From NCBI RefSeq assembly GCF_004682015.1, contig NZ_SMLM01000004.1:124001-188000 (forward strand): a stretch of 64,000 nucleotides of DNA. The letters run 5' to 3'. The translations under genes and the position numbers were made by a program. Every line of letters starts with the position of its first letter. The first letter of the stretch is position 1. Shown here piece by piece: positions 50,357 through 64,000 of the stretch. This DNA is from Ramlibacter henchirensis. GTDB taxonomy: Bacteria > Pseudomonadota > Gammaproteobacteria > Burkholderiales > Burkholderiaceae_C. A model generated the notes under the pieces. That model did not search any database. It was not told the origin of the DNA and was given only the letters and a program-made list of their open reading frames with translations.

Positions 50357-52285
50357 TCAATCGAGCTCCACCCGCTGGGACCTGCCGCTCTTCGAGAGCC
50401 ACTGCGCGGCAAAGGGCACCGCCGCCAGGGGCTTGCCGAAGACGCGGCCCTGTCCCTGCTGCCAGCCGTTCTTTCGCAGGAACGAGAGCCGCGAGCCGGT
50501 GTCCACGCCGCAGGCCACGCAGGTCAGGTTCAGACGCCGTGCGAAGTCGCCGATGCCCAGCAGCATGGCCTGGTTCAGGGGGTTGTTCTCCACCTGGTGC
50601 GCGAAAGACGCATCGACCTTGATCTCGTCGCACGTGATCAGGCGAACGTCCGCGACGGACGTGATCGAGCCGAACCTGTCCAGCGCCAGGCGCACCCCTT
50701 TCCTGCGCAAGGCGACGATCGCCTTCTCGTCGGCGTCGTGCAGGCGGTGGTCCCCGCCCAGGTGTTGCAGCTCCAGCGTCAGTTGACGCGGCTCCAGGCC
50801 ACCCGCGATCGCGGCCGACACCAGGTGGCTGAGCTCCGTCAGGGGCAGGTTCGCCAGCGACGCGCCGATCCCGACTGGCACCGGCTGCAGGCCGCTCGCG
50901 CGCCACTTGCCGGCGCTCAGCCGCAGCCGGTCCAGCACCCACTCGATGAGCGCGACGTTCATCTCGGAGCCGCGCGCCAGGTCCAGGAGCTCGTCGCCGT
51001 CGATCGCGCGGCCTGAGGAATGGTTCCAGCGCAGCAGGCCTTGGGCGGCCAGCAACTTGCCCGAGGCGAGTTCCACCCTCGGCTCGAACAGCAGCTCGAT
51101 CTCGTCGCGCCCGATCGCGCGGCGCAGCTCCGCGCTCAGGTCCAGCCGGCTCTGCGCCACCTGCGTGAACCGCGGCGTGAAGAACTCGTAGCGGTGCGAA
51201 CCCGCCTGCTTCGCGTGACGCAGTGCGAGGCCGGCATTGCCCGTGAGGAGTTCCGGATCCGCCCCGTCGGTGGGAAACACGGCGACGCCGATGCTGCACG
51301 TCACGAACAGCTCGGGCGATCCGCGCCGCTGGAAGCTCACGGCCGCGTCGTCCAGCAGCTTGCCGATGAAGGCGGCGGCGCTGTGAACGCCCTCGATGTG
51401 CGGCACGACGACCGCGAACTCGTCTCCGTCGAGCCGGTACAGCGTCGGGTTGACGTCACCGGCGCTGAGCTCGCCGCCCGCCTCGGTCTGCACGCAGCTG
51501 GCCAGCCGCTTGCCGATGCGCTGCAGCAGGTGGTCGCCGCTGGCGCGCCCCAGCGCGTCGTTCACGCGGCCCAGTGCGTCGACGCCGACCAGGAGCAAGG
51601 CGCCCGCGCGCTGCTCGTCCTGGGCCGAAGCGAGCACCGCGGCCAGGTCGCGCCGGTAACGCTGCTTGTTCGGCAGGCCGGTCAGCGGGTCGTGCTGGCG
51701 CAGGTAGTCGCGGTATGCGCTCGCGGTGAGCGTATTGCGCAGGCGCAGCGCCAGCTCGCTGGGGTCGACCGGCTTGGAGAGGAAATCCATCGCGCCCAGC
51801 GAAAGCGCCTGCAGCTTCACCTGAGGGTCGGTGCTGCTGGTCAGCACGATCACGGGCACATGGCGCAGCACGGAGTCGGCGCGCATCGCCTCCAGGATCT
51901 CCAGGCCGCTGACCTTGGGCATGCTCAGGTCCAGCAGCAGGACGCCCGGCGGCTGACGGCGCATCGCTTCCACCGCCGTCTCGGGCGCATCCGTGCTGGC
52001 GAAGTGGCGGTAGCCGGCTTCGACCAGGAAGGCTTGCGTCATCTCGATGTTCAGTACCTCGTCGTCGACCATCATGATCAGCGACTCCGGCAGCTTCGAC
52101 ATCGAGCCGTGCGGCCACACCGATTCCTGCGGTGAAAGTGCGCGGAACTCCTGCTGCGAGAGCTTCTCCTCGCCGGGCGCGAACATGGTCGGCACCGTCG
52201 CCAGCGCGTCGAGCTCCGGCTCGATTTTTTCGGGATCGCTCGCCGGGGCCGGATCGGACTTGAACAGGAAGTTTTTCATGGACAT
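50357..52285 (-). CDS. REC-GGDEF-EAL response regulator with degenerate EAL
   Basis: A REC domain (about 70-185; MMVDDEVLNIEMT, LLLDLSMPKVSG, VLTSS, KPVD) keeps its phospho-acceptor Asp. The GGDEF domain (about 195-355) carries DGDEF in place of GGDEF, a substitution sometimes tolerated. The EAL domain (about 370-620) has lost its key residues: the EAL motif reads QGL in AAQGLLRWNH and the DDFGTG loop reads DRFGSI. So it probably senses rather than cleaves c-di-GMP. It lies 11 bases after the hybrid kinase, its likely phosphodonor. Confidence 0.9.
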   Translation of the reverse strand: MSMKNFLFKSDPAPASDPEKIEPELDALATVPTMFAPGEEKLSQQEFRALSPQESVWPHGSMSKLPESLIMMVDDEVLNIEMTQAFLVEAGYRHFASTDAPETAVEAMRRQPPGVLLLDLSMPKVSGLEILEAMRADSVLRHVPVIVLTSSTDPQVKLQALSLGAMDFLSKPVDPSELALRLRNTLTASAYRDYLRQHDPLTGLPNKQRYRRDLAAVLASAQDEQRAGALLLVGVDALGRVNDALGRASGDHLLQRIGKRLASCVQTEAGGELSAGDVNPTLYRLDGDEFAVVVPHIEGVHSAAAFIGKLLDDAAVSFQRRGSPELFVTCSIGVAVFPTDGADPELLTGNAGLALRHAKQAGSHRYEFFTPRFTQVAQSRLDLSAELRRAIGRDEIELLFEPRVELASGKLLAAQGLLRWNHSSGRAIDGDELLDLARGSEMNVALIEWVLDRLRLSAGKWRASGLQPVPVGIGASLANLPLTELSHLVSAAIAGGLEPRQLTLELQHLGGDHRLHDADEKAIVALRRKGVRLALDRFGSITSVADVRLITCDEIKVDASFAHQVENNPLNQAMLLGIGDFARRLNLTCVACGVDTGSRLSFLRKNGWQQGQGRVFGKPLAAVPFAAQWLSKSGRSQRVELD

Positions 52286-52296
52286 CTACTGCGGGG

Positions 52297-54779
<2,483 letters not shown>

Positions 54780-54783
<4 letters not shown>

Positions 54784-57700
54784 GCGAAACCCCGCAGCGG
54801 ATCCGGCGCGATGCGCGTGGCCGGCGGCAGCGCCTCGTCGTCCTCGTCCTTGTCGTCACCGGAACGCGCGAGCACCGGCAGCGGATCCAGCAGGCGCCAC
54901 GCGGGCAGCGCCGACAGGTAGCTTCCGAGCAGCACGCCGCCGCGGATCAGCCACAGCACGTAGATCAGCGAGACACCCAGCGACAGGCCGGCCACGGTGA
55001 TGGTGGTCGTGCGATCGAGGTTGAACTCCTCCTGCAGCTGGCGGCGCAGCCGGTTCAGTTCTTCCAGGAAGGCGGCGGAACGCAAGGCCAGCTGGAGCTG
55101 CTCCGCCGAGACCGGCGCGAAGGCGCCTTGCAGGCCGGCGAAGCCCGTGACGAGGAAGTCGCCCGCGAAGTCGAGCGTGGCGGGAACCAGCGTGATCTGG
55201 GTAACGTCGCTTCCGTCGAGCACGCGGCCGGTGGCGGTCGCGTGCTGCGGTTGCGGCGGCGCGAAGCCCATGATCGAGCCGAGCACGTTGGCGCCGGCCA
55301 GATCGTCTCGCAGGCTGCCGCCGAGGGCCTCGATCGACCCGACGACGCGACCTGGCGTGCTGGCGGGTTCACTGCCCGGTGCGGCAGCCGGGAGCTGCGG
55401 GTCCGTCAGCGGCGGCTGCGCAGATGCGGGAGCGGGCATCGGGCCGATCCCGCCGCCGGCGTCGATCGCCTGGCTGCCGACCTCGATGCGCAGCGCGCCG
55501 GACACGCGGTCGATGCCGCCGCCGGCCGTGCCGCCGTCGTCGCGGACGGTCCAGGCCAGCTCGCCCATGCTGCCGCTGCTGCCCGCGGCGGCGACGAACT
55601 GCATCGAACGGAGATCGGCAAGCGTGTACGTCCCGCCCACGACAACCGGCGTGCTGCCGTCGGCCAGCAGGACGGTGCCCAGCGCGGAGGAAGGCAGCGC
55701 GGTGATGACCACGGTGAGCGCCTGGCCCGCCTCGTCGAAACCTCCGCCCGGTCCATAGGCCAGCTGGCCCAATCCGAGCGACCCGGCGCTACCCTCGGCG
55801 ACTTCAGTGACGGCTGCAGAGCCGTCGAGTCGCACCGGCGCATCGTTGACGGCCTGCACCGTCACGCTCGCGGAGGCGATGCCGCTGCTGAAGGCGGAGC
55901 TGCCGCCGTTGACGCGCGTATCCGCCCGCGTGGTGCCGGCCGTGCCGCCGCTGAAGTCCCAGGCCCGGAAGCCCAGGCCGCTTGCCTGGCCATTCCAGTT
56001 CGCGCCGGGCACGAAGCGCAGCTGCGCGTCGCCCGCCAGGAGTTCGGCATCGGCTGCGCTGACGCCGCTGAAGGCCGACCAGCTCGTCCCGCCGTCGCGG
56101 CTGAATTCCCAGTGCCCGCCGCTGCCCTCGGCCGCGATCACGGCGATCCCGGTGCGGCCGAGCGGATCGAAGGCCTGGCCCGCGAGCAGGTCCGCGACCC
56201 GCATGGCGCCGCTGGACTGCGCGTCCTCGGCGATGGCCGGCAAGGCGTTGGCGCCTTGCAGCGTCGGGGCCTGGTTGACGACGTTGATGTAGACGCGTTC
56301 CGTCAACGCCGCTGCGCCGGGGCCGTCGTCGCGCACGCTGAAGGTGAACGTGCCGGCGCCGCTGCTGACGGTCGAAGACGCGATGAACTGCAGCGTGCGC
56401 AGTTCGGCCAGCGTGTAGCTCGCGCCAATCGTTACGGGCGTGCGGCCATCGGCGAGCACGAGCGTGCCGATCCCGGACGGAAGACCGGTGACGGTGACCA
56501 GCAGCGCCTGGGCCGCCTCGTCCGCGCCTCCACCCGGGCTATACGACAGCCCGCCAAGTCCGAGCGGCATCGCGGCGCTGCCCTCGACCACGCTGAGCCG
56601 CGAGGGTGCGGCCGAAGTGCGCACGGGCGCGTCGTTGACCGGCGTCACGCGCACGTCGAGCGTGGCGCGCGCGCCGGTGCTGGTCGTGTACTCCACCTGC
56701 GGAGCGGCGCCGTTCCAGTGGGCGGCCGGCGTAAAGGTGTAGGCCCCGCTCCCCTGCAGCGTGAAGCTGCCGATGCCGGCCAGCACCGCGGTCGCGCCGG
56801 CGGCGTAGCTGGTCGCGCCGATGGAGAAGCTTGCGACGGCCAGTGCGTTATCCACGTCGCTGTCGTTGGCCAGCACGTTGCCGGTCACGACCGTGTCCTC
56901 GTCGCCGACTGCGCTGTCGGCGCCGAGCACCGAGGCGTCGTCGACCGCGGCCACGACGATGGCCAGCGTGCTCACGGCACCGGTGTTTGTCGTGTAGCTG
57001 ACCTGCGGCAGCGTGCCGTTCCAGTTCGACACGGGTGTGAAGAGATAGCTGCCGTCGGATGCCAACGTGAACGTGCCCACGCCCGCCAGGTTCACGGTCG
57101 AGCCGGCGGCGTAGGTGTTGCCCGCGATCCCGAAGCTGGCCACCTGGAGTGCGGAATCGGAGTCGGTGTCGTTGGCGAGGACGTTGCCCGTCGCGACGGT
57201 GTCCTCCGTTCCCGCCGCTGTGTCCGCAGTGGCGGACGTGGCGTCGTCCTGCGCCACGAGGGTGATGGCGACCGTGCTCGTGGCGCCGGTGTTGGTGGTG
57301 TAGCCGATCAGCGGCAGGCTGCCGTTCCAGTTCGCCACCGGGGTGAACAGGTAATCGCCGCCGGCGCTCAGCGAGAAGGAGCCGACCCCCGCGATCAGCA
57401 CCGTGCTGCCCGCCGTGTGCGCCGAGCCATTCACCTGGAACGAGGCCACGGTGACCACGGAGTCAGCATCGGTGTCGTTGGAAAGCACGTTGCCAGTGAC
57501 CGCGTTGTCCTCAGGGCCTGTGGCCGTATCGGCATTTGCCACCGTCGGGTCGCCGACCGGTGTCACCGTGAGGTCCAGCGTGCTGCTGGCGCCGGTGCTG
57601 GTTGTGTAGGTGACCTGCGGGACGGCGCCGTTCCAGTTGGCTGCCGGCGTGAAGCTGAACGCTCCGTCCAGGCCCAGCGTGAAGCTGCCCACACCTGCGA

Positions 57701-60700
57701 TCATGGCCGTCGCGCCCGCTGCGTACCGGGTGCCGGCCACCTCGAAGCTGGTCACCTGGAGGGGCGAATCCACGTCTGTGTCGTTCACGAGGACGTTGCC
57801 GGCTGCGACGCTGTCCTCCGCAATGGTGAGCGCATCAGCGACCAGAACCGAGGCGTCGTCCACTGCGGACACCGTGATCGTGAGCGTGCCGATGGCGCCC
57901 GTGTCGGTCGTGTAGCTCACCACGGGCACGCTGCCGTTCCAGTTCGCCAGCGGAGTGAAGCTGAAGCCACCATCGGCCAACATCGTGATGCTGCCCACTC
58001 CGGAAATCGTGGCCGTCTGCCCGGCAGCGTAGGTCGTAGCGCCGACCTGGAACGTCGTGACCTGCAGCGCCCCGTCCGCGTCGCTGTCGTTGGTCAGCAC
58101 GTTGCCGGTGGCGGCGTTGTCCTCGGCCGTGGTCACCACGTCCGCTCCGATCACGGTGGCGTCGTCGACGGGGTTCACGGTGAGCGACAGCGTGCTGCTG
58201 GCGCCACTGTTCGTCGTGTAGGTGACCTGCGGGACGGCACCGTGCCAGTTGGCTGCGGGCGTGAAGATGTAAGCGCCGTTCGCGGCAAGCGTGAAGCTGC
58301 CCACGCCGGCGATCGCGACCGTCGAACCGGCAGCATGCGTCGTGCCACCGATCTCGAAGCTCGCCACCTGCAGCGGCGAGTCGACGTCGCTGTCGTTCGC
58401 CAGCACGTTGCCGGTGCCGGTGGTGTCTTCATCAACGATGTTCGTCTCGGGCACGAGCGCGCTCGCGTCATCCACAGCAGCAACGGTGAGGTCCAGCGTG
58501 CTGCTCGCACCGGTGCTGGTCGTGTACGTCAGCTGCGGGAGCGCCCCGTTCCAGTCCGCCACCGGCGTGAAGGTGTAGCTGCCATCGGCCCGCAGCGTGA
58601 GGCTTCCCATGCCGGAGAGGCTGGCCGTCGCGCCGGCGGCGTAGGAGCTCCCGCCGATGCTGAAGCCCGTCACCTGCAGCGCGTCGTCCACGTCGGTGTC
58701 GTTGGCCAGGACGTTGCCGGTGGCGACGGTGTCCTCGTCGACGAGCAGCGTGTCCGCAGTGGCGCCCGTGGCGTCATCGACAGCATCCACGGTGATGTCC
58801 AGCGTGCTGCTGGCGCCCGTGTTGGTGGTGTACGTGAGCTGAGGCAGCGTGCCGTTCCAGTTCGCGGCCGGCGTGAACGTGTAGATGCCATCGGCGGCCA
58901 GCGTGAAGCTGCCCCCGGCAACGCTGGCCGTCGCGCCCGCTGCGTACAGCGTGCCGCCGATCGAGAAGCTGCTGACCTGCAGCAGGTTGTCCACGTCCAC
59001 GTCGTTGGCCAGCACGTTCCCGGTGGCCACGGTGTCCTCGTCCACGGTGCCCGCATCGGCGGTGGTGCTCGTGGCGTCGTCCACCGCGCCGACCGTGATG
59101 TCCAGCGTCCCCGTGGCGCCGGTGCTCGTGACGTAGCTGACCTGCGGGACCGTGCCGTTCCAGTCGGCCGCCGGGGTGAAGACATAGTCGCCGTTGGCGG
59201 CCAGGCTGAAACTGCCGATGCCGGGCACGTTTACCGACGCCCCTGCGGCGTAGCTGGTGCCGCCAATGCTGAAGCCCGCGACCTGCAGCGCGTTGTCGAC
59301 GTCGCTGTCGTTGGCCAGGACGTTGCCCGAGGCGACGCCGTCTTCCACGGTGGCGCCGACGTCCGCCCCGATGACCGTCGCGTCATCCACCGCCGTCACG
59401 GTGATCGTGACCGTCCCCGTGGCCGTGCCGCCCTGGCCGTCGCTCAGCGTGTACGTGAACGTCGCAGTGCCATGGAAGTTCGCCGTCGGCGTGAAGACGA
59501 TGTTGCCGCCCACGAGCGCAACCGTGCCACCGCCGCCCGCGGTCACGCCCGCGATGGCCAGCACGCCGCCGTCGCCGTCCGCATCATTGCCCAGCAGATC
59601 GGAAGGCAGGAGGGTCAACGGCTGGTCTTCCGGCGTCGCGACTGCGTCCGCGCCGGTCACGGGCAGGTCGTTCACGGAGGCAACCTGGATGGTGACGGTG
59701 GCGCTCGACGTGCCGCCCTGCCCGTCCTCGATCGTGTAGCTGAAGGTGCCGTCGCCGTGGAAGCCAGCGTCCGGCGTGAACACGATGCTGCCGCCACTGA
59801 GAGTGACCGTGCCGCCCGATCCGCTGGTCACGCTGGTGATGGTGAGCGTCTCGCCGTCGAACGCGAGATCGTTGATGAGGAGCTCGGCAGGCGTGATCGT
59901 CAGCGGCTGGTCTTCGGTGGCGGACAGCGTGTCGTCCACGGCGACCGGCGCATCGTCCACGGCGTCGAGCTGGAGGATGACGGTGCCGGTGGAAACGCCG
60001 CCGTTGCCGTCCGACACGGTGTAGCTGAAGCTGGCCGGCCCGTTGAAGTTGGCCGTGGGGGTGAAGCTGATCGTCCCGCCCGACAGCGTCACGCTGCCGC
60101 CCGCGATGGCGGTCACACCGGTGATCGTGAGGGCCTGGCCCTCCACGTCGCTGTCGTTCGCCAGCAGGTCGGCCACCCCGATAGCGACGGGCGTGTCCTC
60201 GGTGCCGGTCAGCAGGTCGTCACCGGCGGTGGGTGCATCGTTCACCGCGCCGACGGCGACCACCACCTGCACGGTGGCGGTGCCGCCGTTTCCGTCGGAG
60301 ACCGTGTAGTAGAAGCTCGCCGTGCCGTTGAAGTTGCTGTCCGGCGTGAACACGACGTTGCCGTCGACGATGTTCACCTGCCCGCCGGCGCCGTCGGCCA
60401 CGGCGACGATGCTCAGTGTGTCGTTCTCGATGTCGCTGTCGTTGGCCAGCAGCGCGCCCGGGGTGAACGCGAGCGGCGTGTCCTCGTCGGTCGCCGCCGT
60501 CTCCCCCACGACCACCGGCGCGTCGTTCACTGGCGCCACCACGATCGTCACGCCGGCGCTGGAGGATCCGCCGCGTCCATCCGAGACGGTGTAGGTGAAG
60601 CCGGCGGTGCCCGCGTAGTTCGCGTCCGGAGTGAAGACGATCGTGTTCCCGGAGAGGGTCACCACGCCGCCGTAGGCGTTGGCGACGCCGGTGATCGTCA

Positions 60701-63700
60701 GGGCATCGTTCTCCGTGTCCTCGTCGTTGTCCAGCAGCGTGGCCGTGTCGATGACCAGCGGCGTGTCCTCGGCCGCCGCCAGCACGTCGGCGTGACCGAG
60801 CGGCGCGTCGTTCACCGGCGCGAGGGTCACCCGCACGGTGCCGGTGGCCGTGCCGCCCTGGCCGTCGCTCACGGTGTAGGTGAACGTGGCCGTGCCGTCG
60901 GAGTCGGCGTCGGGCGTGAACACGATGTTCTCGCCCGACATCGCCACCGTTCCGCCGGTGCCGCTCGTGACGCCGACGATGGCCAGCGTGTCGAGGTCCA
61001 GGTCGGCATCGTTGGCCAGCAGGGCCGCCGGGGTGATCACCACCAGCTGGTCTTCCGTTCCGGTAACGGTGTCATCCGTCGCGACCGGCGCGTCGTTGGC
61101 CGGGGTCACGACCACGTCGACGATGGCCGTGGCCGTGCCGCCGTGGCCGTCGGAGACCGTGTAGCTGAATCGCGCCGTGCCGTTGAAGTCGGCTGCCGGG
61201 GTGAACACGACGTTGCCGCCGACGATCTGCACCGTTCCGCCGGTCAACCCGGTGACGCCAGTGATCGCGAGCGAATCGTTCTCGGTGTCGCTGTCGTTGC
61301 CCAGCAGCGCCGCAGGTGTGAGCGTCAGCGGCGTGTCCTCGCCGGTGGTGAACGTGTCGTCCGCCGCCACCGGCGGGTCGTTCACCGCGGCGAGGTTCAC
61401 GGTCACGACCGCCGTCGCGGTGCCGCCCATGCCGTCCGAGACCGTGTAGCTGAAGGTCGCCGGGCCGTTGTGGTTGGCCGTGGGCGTGAAAACGATCGTG
61501 CTGCCCGACAGCGTCACGGTTCCGCCCGAGCCATTCGCCACGCCGGTGATGACCACGCCGTCGCCATCCACGTCACTGTCGTTATCGATCAGCAGCGACG
61601 CGTCGATCGTCAGCGGCTGGTCTTCCGTGCCTGCGATGGCGTCAGCCGTCGCCACGGGGGCATCGTTCACGGCGGCGAGCACCACGCTCACCGTGGCGGT
61701 CGTGCTGCCGCCGCGCCCGTCGGACACTGTGTAGTCGAAGCTCCCGGTGCCGCTGGCATTGGCCGCGGGCGTGAAGACGATGTTGCCGTCCACGATGGCG
61801 ACGGTTCCGCCGCTGCGGTTGGCCACGCCCGTGATGGCCAGCGCGTCGCCGTCGATGTCGCTGTCGTTGCCCAGCAGCGTCGCCGGCGCGATGGTGAGGA
61901 CCTGGTCCTCCGTCCCCGCCACGCTGTCGGCACCCGCGAGCGGCGCATCGTTCACCGCCGCGACGTTGACCGTCACTGTGCCGACGGTGCTGCCTCCGCG
62001 CCCGTCGCTCACCGTGTAGCTGAAGCGGGCAGGCCCGTTGAAGTCCGCGGCCGGCGTGAAGGTGATGGTGCTGCCCGAAAGGCTGACCGTGCCGCCCAGG
62101 ATCGCGGAGACGCCGGTGATCGAAGGCGAGTCGAACAGGTCCGGGTCGGAGTCGTTCGCCAGCAGCGTGGAGGCGGCGATCACCTTCGGCGTGTCCTCCG
62201 TCGCTGCCACCGTGTCGGCGCCGGCGGTCGGCGGCGAGTTGAGCAGCACGATGTTGACGTGCACCGTGGCGGTCGCGAAACCGCCCCGCCCGTCGCTCAC
62301 CGTGTACTCGAAGCTGGCCGGGCCGGTGTAGAGGGGCTGCGCCACGAACAGCACCGTATTCCCGAGCAGCGTCACCGTGCAGTGATCCGACGAGCCCACG
62401 GAGACGACCGTCAGCGTGTCGCCCTCGAGGTCGAAATCGTTGGCCAGCAGAGCCGCCGTGTTGATGGTCAGATTGAGGGTGCCGGCAGTGAGGTTGTCGT
62501 CGTTGGCCACCGGCGCGTCGTTCGCGGGCGCGACGTTCACGGTCACAGAGCCCGTCGACTCCGCGCCGCTCGGGTCCTTCACCGTGTACGTGAAGGTCGC
62601 GGCGCCGTTGAAGTCGGCCTGCGGCGTGAAGACGATGTTGCCGCCGGAGAGCGCCACGGTCCCGCCCGTGCCGCTGGTGACACCGGTGAACGTCAGCGCG
62701 TCGCCTTCGAGGTCGCTGTCGTTGAGCAGCAGCGTGCCGGGGGCGATCACCAGCGGCTGGTCTTCAGTGCCGGATACAGAGTCGGCCGCGGTGACCGGCG
62801 CGTCGTTGACGGGGTTGACCGTGATCTGCAGCGACTGCGCCAGCGTGTCCGCGCCGCCGCCGTTGTCCTTCACCTGGAAGCCGAAGGTCGCGGTCCCGAC
62901 GGCGTTGCTCGCGGTGACGAAGCGCATGCCGCGCAGTTCCTGCAGCGTGTACTCGCCCGTCGTGACGTCGGTGCCGTCCGCGAGCGTGATGCGGCCCAGG
63001 CTCGCAGGCGGCAGGGCCGCCACGATGAAGGTCAGGCCCTGCCCCGCCTCATCGGCGCCGCCGCCGGGGCCATAGTTCACCGCGCCGAGGCCGAGTCCGG
63101 TGCTGCCGCTGTCCTCGGCGACCACCAGGTCGGACACGACGCCGCCCACGGGAGCGTCGTTCACCGGGACCACCGTGATGCTGGTCACGGCGGTCGCCGT
63201 GCTGAACGCAGTGCCGGCGCCACTGAGCGTCGAGTTGCCCAGCCCGCCCGCGCTGCCCGAGGTGCCGTCCCAGGCGGCGAAGCCCAGCGTCGCCGTGCCG
63301 GTCCAGTCCGCAGCCGGCACGAACCGAACGCGCGTCAGCGCGTCGGCCAGCAGCAGCCGCGCGCTGCCCGCGGACGGGCTGCCGAAAGCGAGCCAGGTGG
63401 TGCCACCGTCCCTCGTGTACTGCCAGCTGCCGTGGCTGTTGTCCACGCTGACGACGGCGATGCCGCGCGTGCCCGTGGGGTCGTCCACCTGCCCCGCGAC
63501 AAGGTCGGCCACCAGCGTCCCGGCATCCGCGGTGTCCTCCTGGACCGGCGCCATCGGGTTCGCGCCGTTGAGCACCGGTGCGCGGTTGGTGACGGTGAGC
63601 CTGAGCGTGTGGTTCAGCCGGTCCGTGCCGCCGTTGTCGGTCCCGCCGTTGTCCAGCACCTCGAAGGCCACGGTCGCCACGCCCGGCGTCGCATTGAGGC

Positions 63701-64000
63701 CGGACCGGAAGACCATGCCCTGGAACTGCTCCCACGTGTAGACCGTTCCCAGGCTCACGGGTGTCACGCCGTCGGCCAGCAGGATGACGACGCGATCGGG
63801 AATGGCGGTGAAGCGGAACGTGAGCGCCTGGCCAGCTTCGTCGGTGGCCGTGGCCGGCCCGGGCGCGAAGCTTCCGCCGGCCAGCATCGGCACCGGGGCG
63901 GCGCCCTCCTGGACCGTGCCGCCCGTGGTGTTGCTGGCGACCGGGGCGTCATTTCGGGCGACGACCGTGGTCACCGACGTCGCCGTCGCCGCGCTGTACG
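54780..64000 (-). CDS. Giant cadherin/Ig-like repeat surface protein (5' end beyond window)
   Basis: The frame is open to the right edge (the codons before GTG 63974 read ATATSVT), so at least 3,073 codons are present and the start is missing. It is built from tandem beta-sandwich repeats: outer LGLG.L.Y.PGGG.DEAGQAL modules at both ends, about 12 NDAPVA/TEDQPL-type repeats (59400-62810) and nine [17 protein letters not shown] repeats (56650-59400). Near the C-terminus lies a helix [20 protein letters not shown], then a charged tail ending DPLRGFA, so it is membrane-anchored rather than released by a standard C-terminal RTX signal. The stop overlaps the hybrid kinase start, tying adhesion to signalling. 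Confidence 0.9.
56650..59400 (-). repeat. Nine tandem repeats, DDAT/GNVLANDxD type
   Basis: Each unit is roughly 95 codons with the core [17 protein letters not shown], FSIGGTxYAAGATA, [13 protein letters not shown] and [11 protein letters not shown]. Neighbouring copies are nearly the same at DNA level, which makes recombination and assembly collapse likely here. Confidence 0.85.
59400..62810 (-). repeat. Twelve tandem repeats, cadherin-like NDAPVA type
   Basis: Units of about 93 codons with NDAPVAxADxxxGTEDQPL, LLANDSDxDGD, ITGV, GGTVxLSGGxIVFTP, [17 protein letters not shown]. The pattern is typical of bacterial cadherin-like/VCBS-style adhesin domains that bind calcium. Confidence 0.85.

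Noticed and set aside
50178..51299. Second minus-strand frame overlapping the REC-GGDEF-EAL gene
   Set aside because: Arg/Gly/Ala-rich shadow with no domains; the 50357-52285 frame carries REC, GGDEF and EAL signatures.

Overview
The window looks like a chromosomal segment of a GC-rich betaproteobacterium, most likely Burkholderiales and probably Comamonadaceae. This is inferred from the style of thiD, Ku, the H-NS-type protein, the DUF3606 remnant and the two-component proteins; no rRNA is present to confirm it. It falls into three parts.

Left chromosomal flank (1-2008). A minus-strand pair holds a LuxE-like acyl-protein synthetase (cut by the left edge) and thiD. It is preceded by a TPP riboswitch whose expression platform appears to hide the ribosome binding site of a 12-codon leader ORF that overlaps the thiD start. 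A tRNA-Asn(GTT) gene follows.

Genomic island (about 1964-49017, 47 kb). A tyrosine integrase sits directly after tRNA-Asn, and an exact 45-bp copy of the tRNA 3' end lies at 48973-49017, followed by the rho-independent terminator that presumably once served the tRNA. I see no conjugation, partition or phage structural genes. The cargo is dominated by defence-like and nucleic-acid functions: an HNH protein, a TOPRIM protein, AbiH, Ku, a PIN-like protein, a secreted nuclease, a NERD protein, a MazG-like/McrB/McrC operon, and a pair combining an EVE/PUA-like protein with a ClpA-N-domain/TIR fusion. Other cargo is a glycosyltransferase-HD / radical SAM / alginate-lyase-like cluster, secreted proteins and lipoproteins, an HslV-like Ntn hydrolase, a protein-glutaminase-like deamidase, an H-NS-like silencer and a LexA-box-controlled small operon. 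Many genes are decayed: a second integrase, IS5-like and IS1182-like transposases, an amidase, DUF3606 and several small genes carry frameshifts. Short hairpins resembling a tRNA anticodon arm recur just downstream of many island genes.

Right chromosomal flank (49018-64000). Three small genes are followed by a minus-strand operon: a giant cadherin/Ig-like repeat surface protein (5' end beyond the window) with a C-terminal membrane anchor, overlapping a hybrid histidine kinase with an HPt domain, then a REC-GGDEF-EAL protein whose EAL domain is degenerate. Together these suggest c-di-GMP-linked control of adhesion.

The strongest candidate for an undescribed system is the two-gene EVE-like plus ClpA-N-TIR unit at 46142-48455. 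The glycosyltransferase-HD / radical SAM / lyase cluster (13100-19519) comes second.
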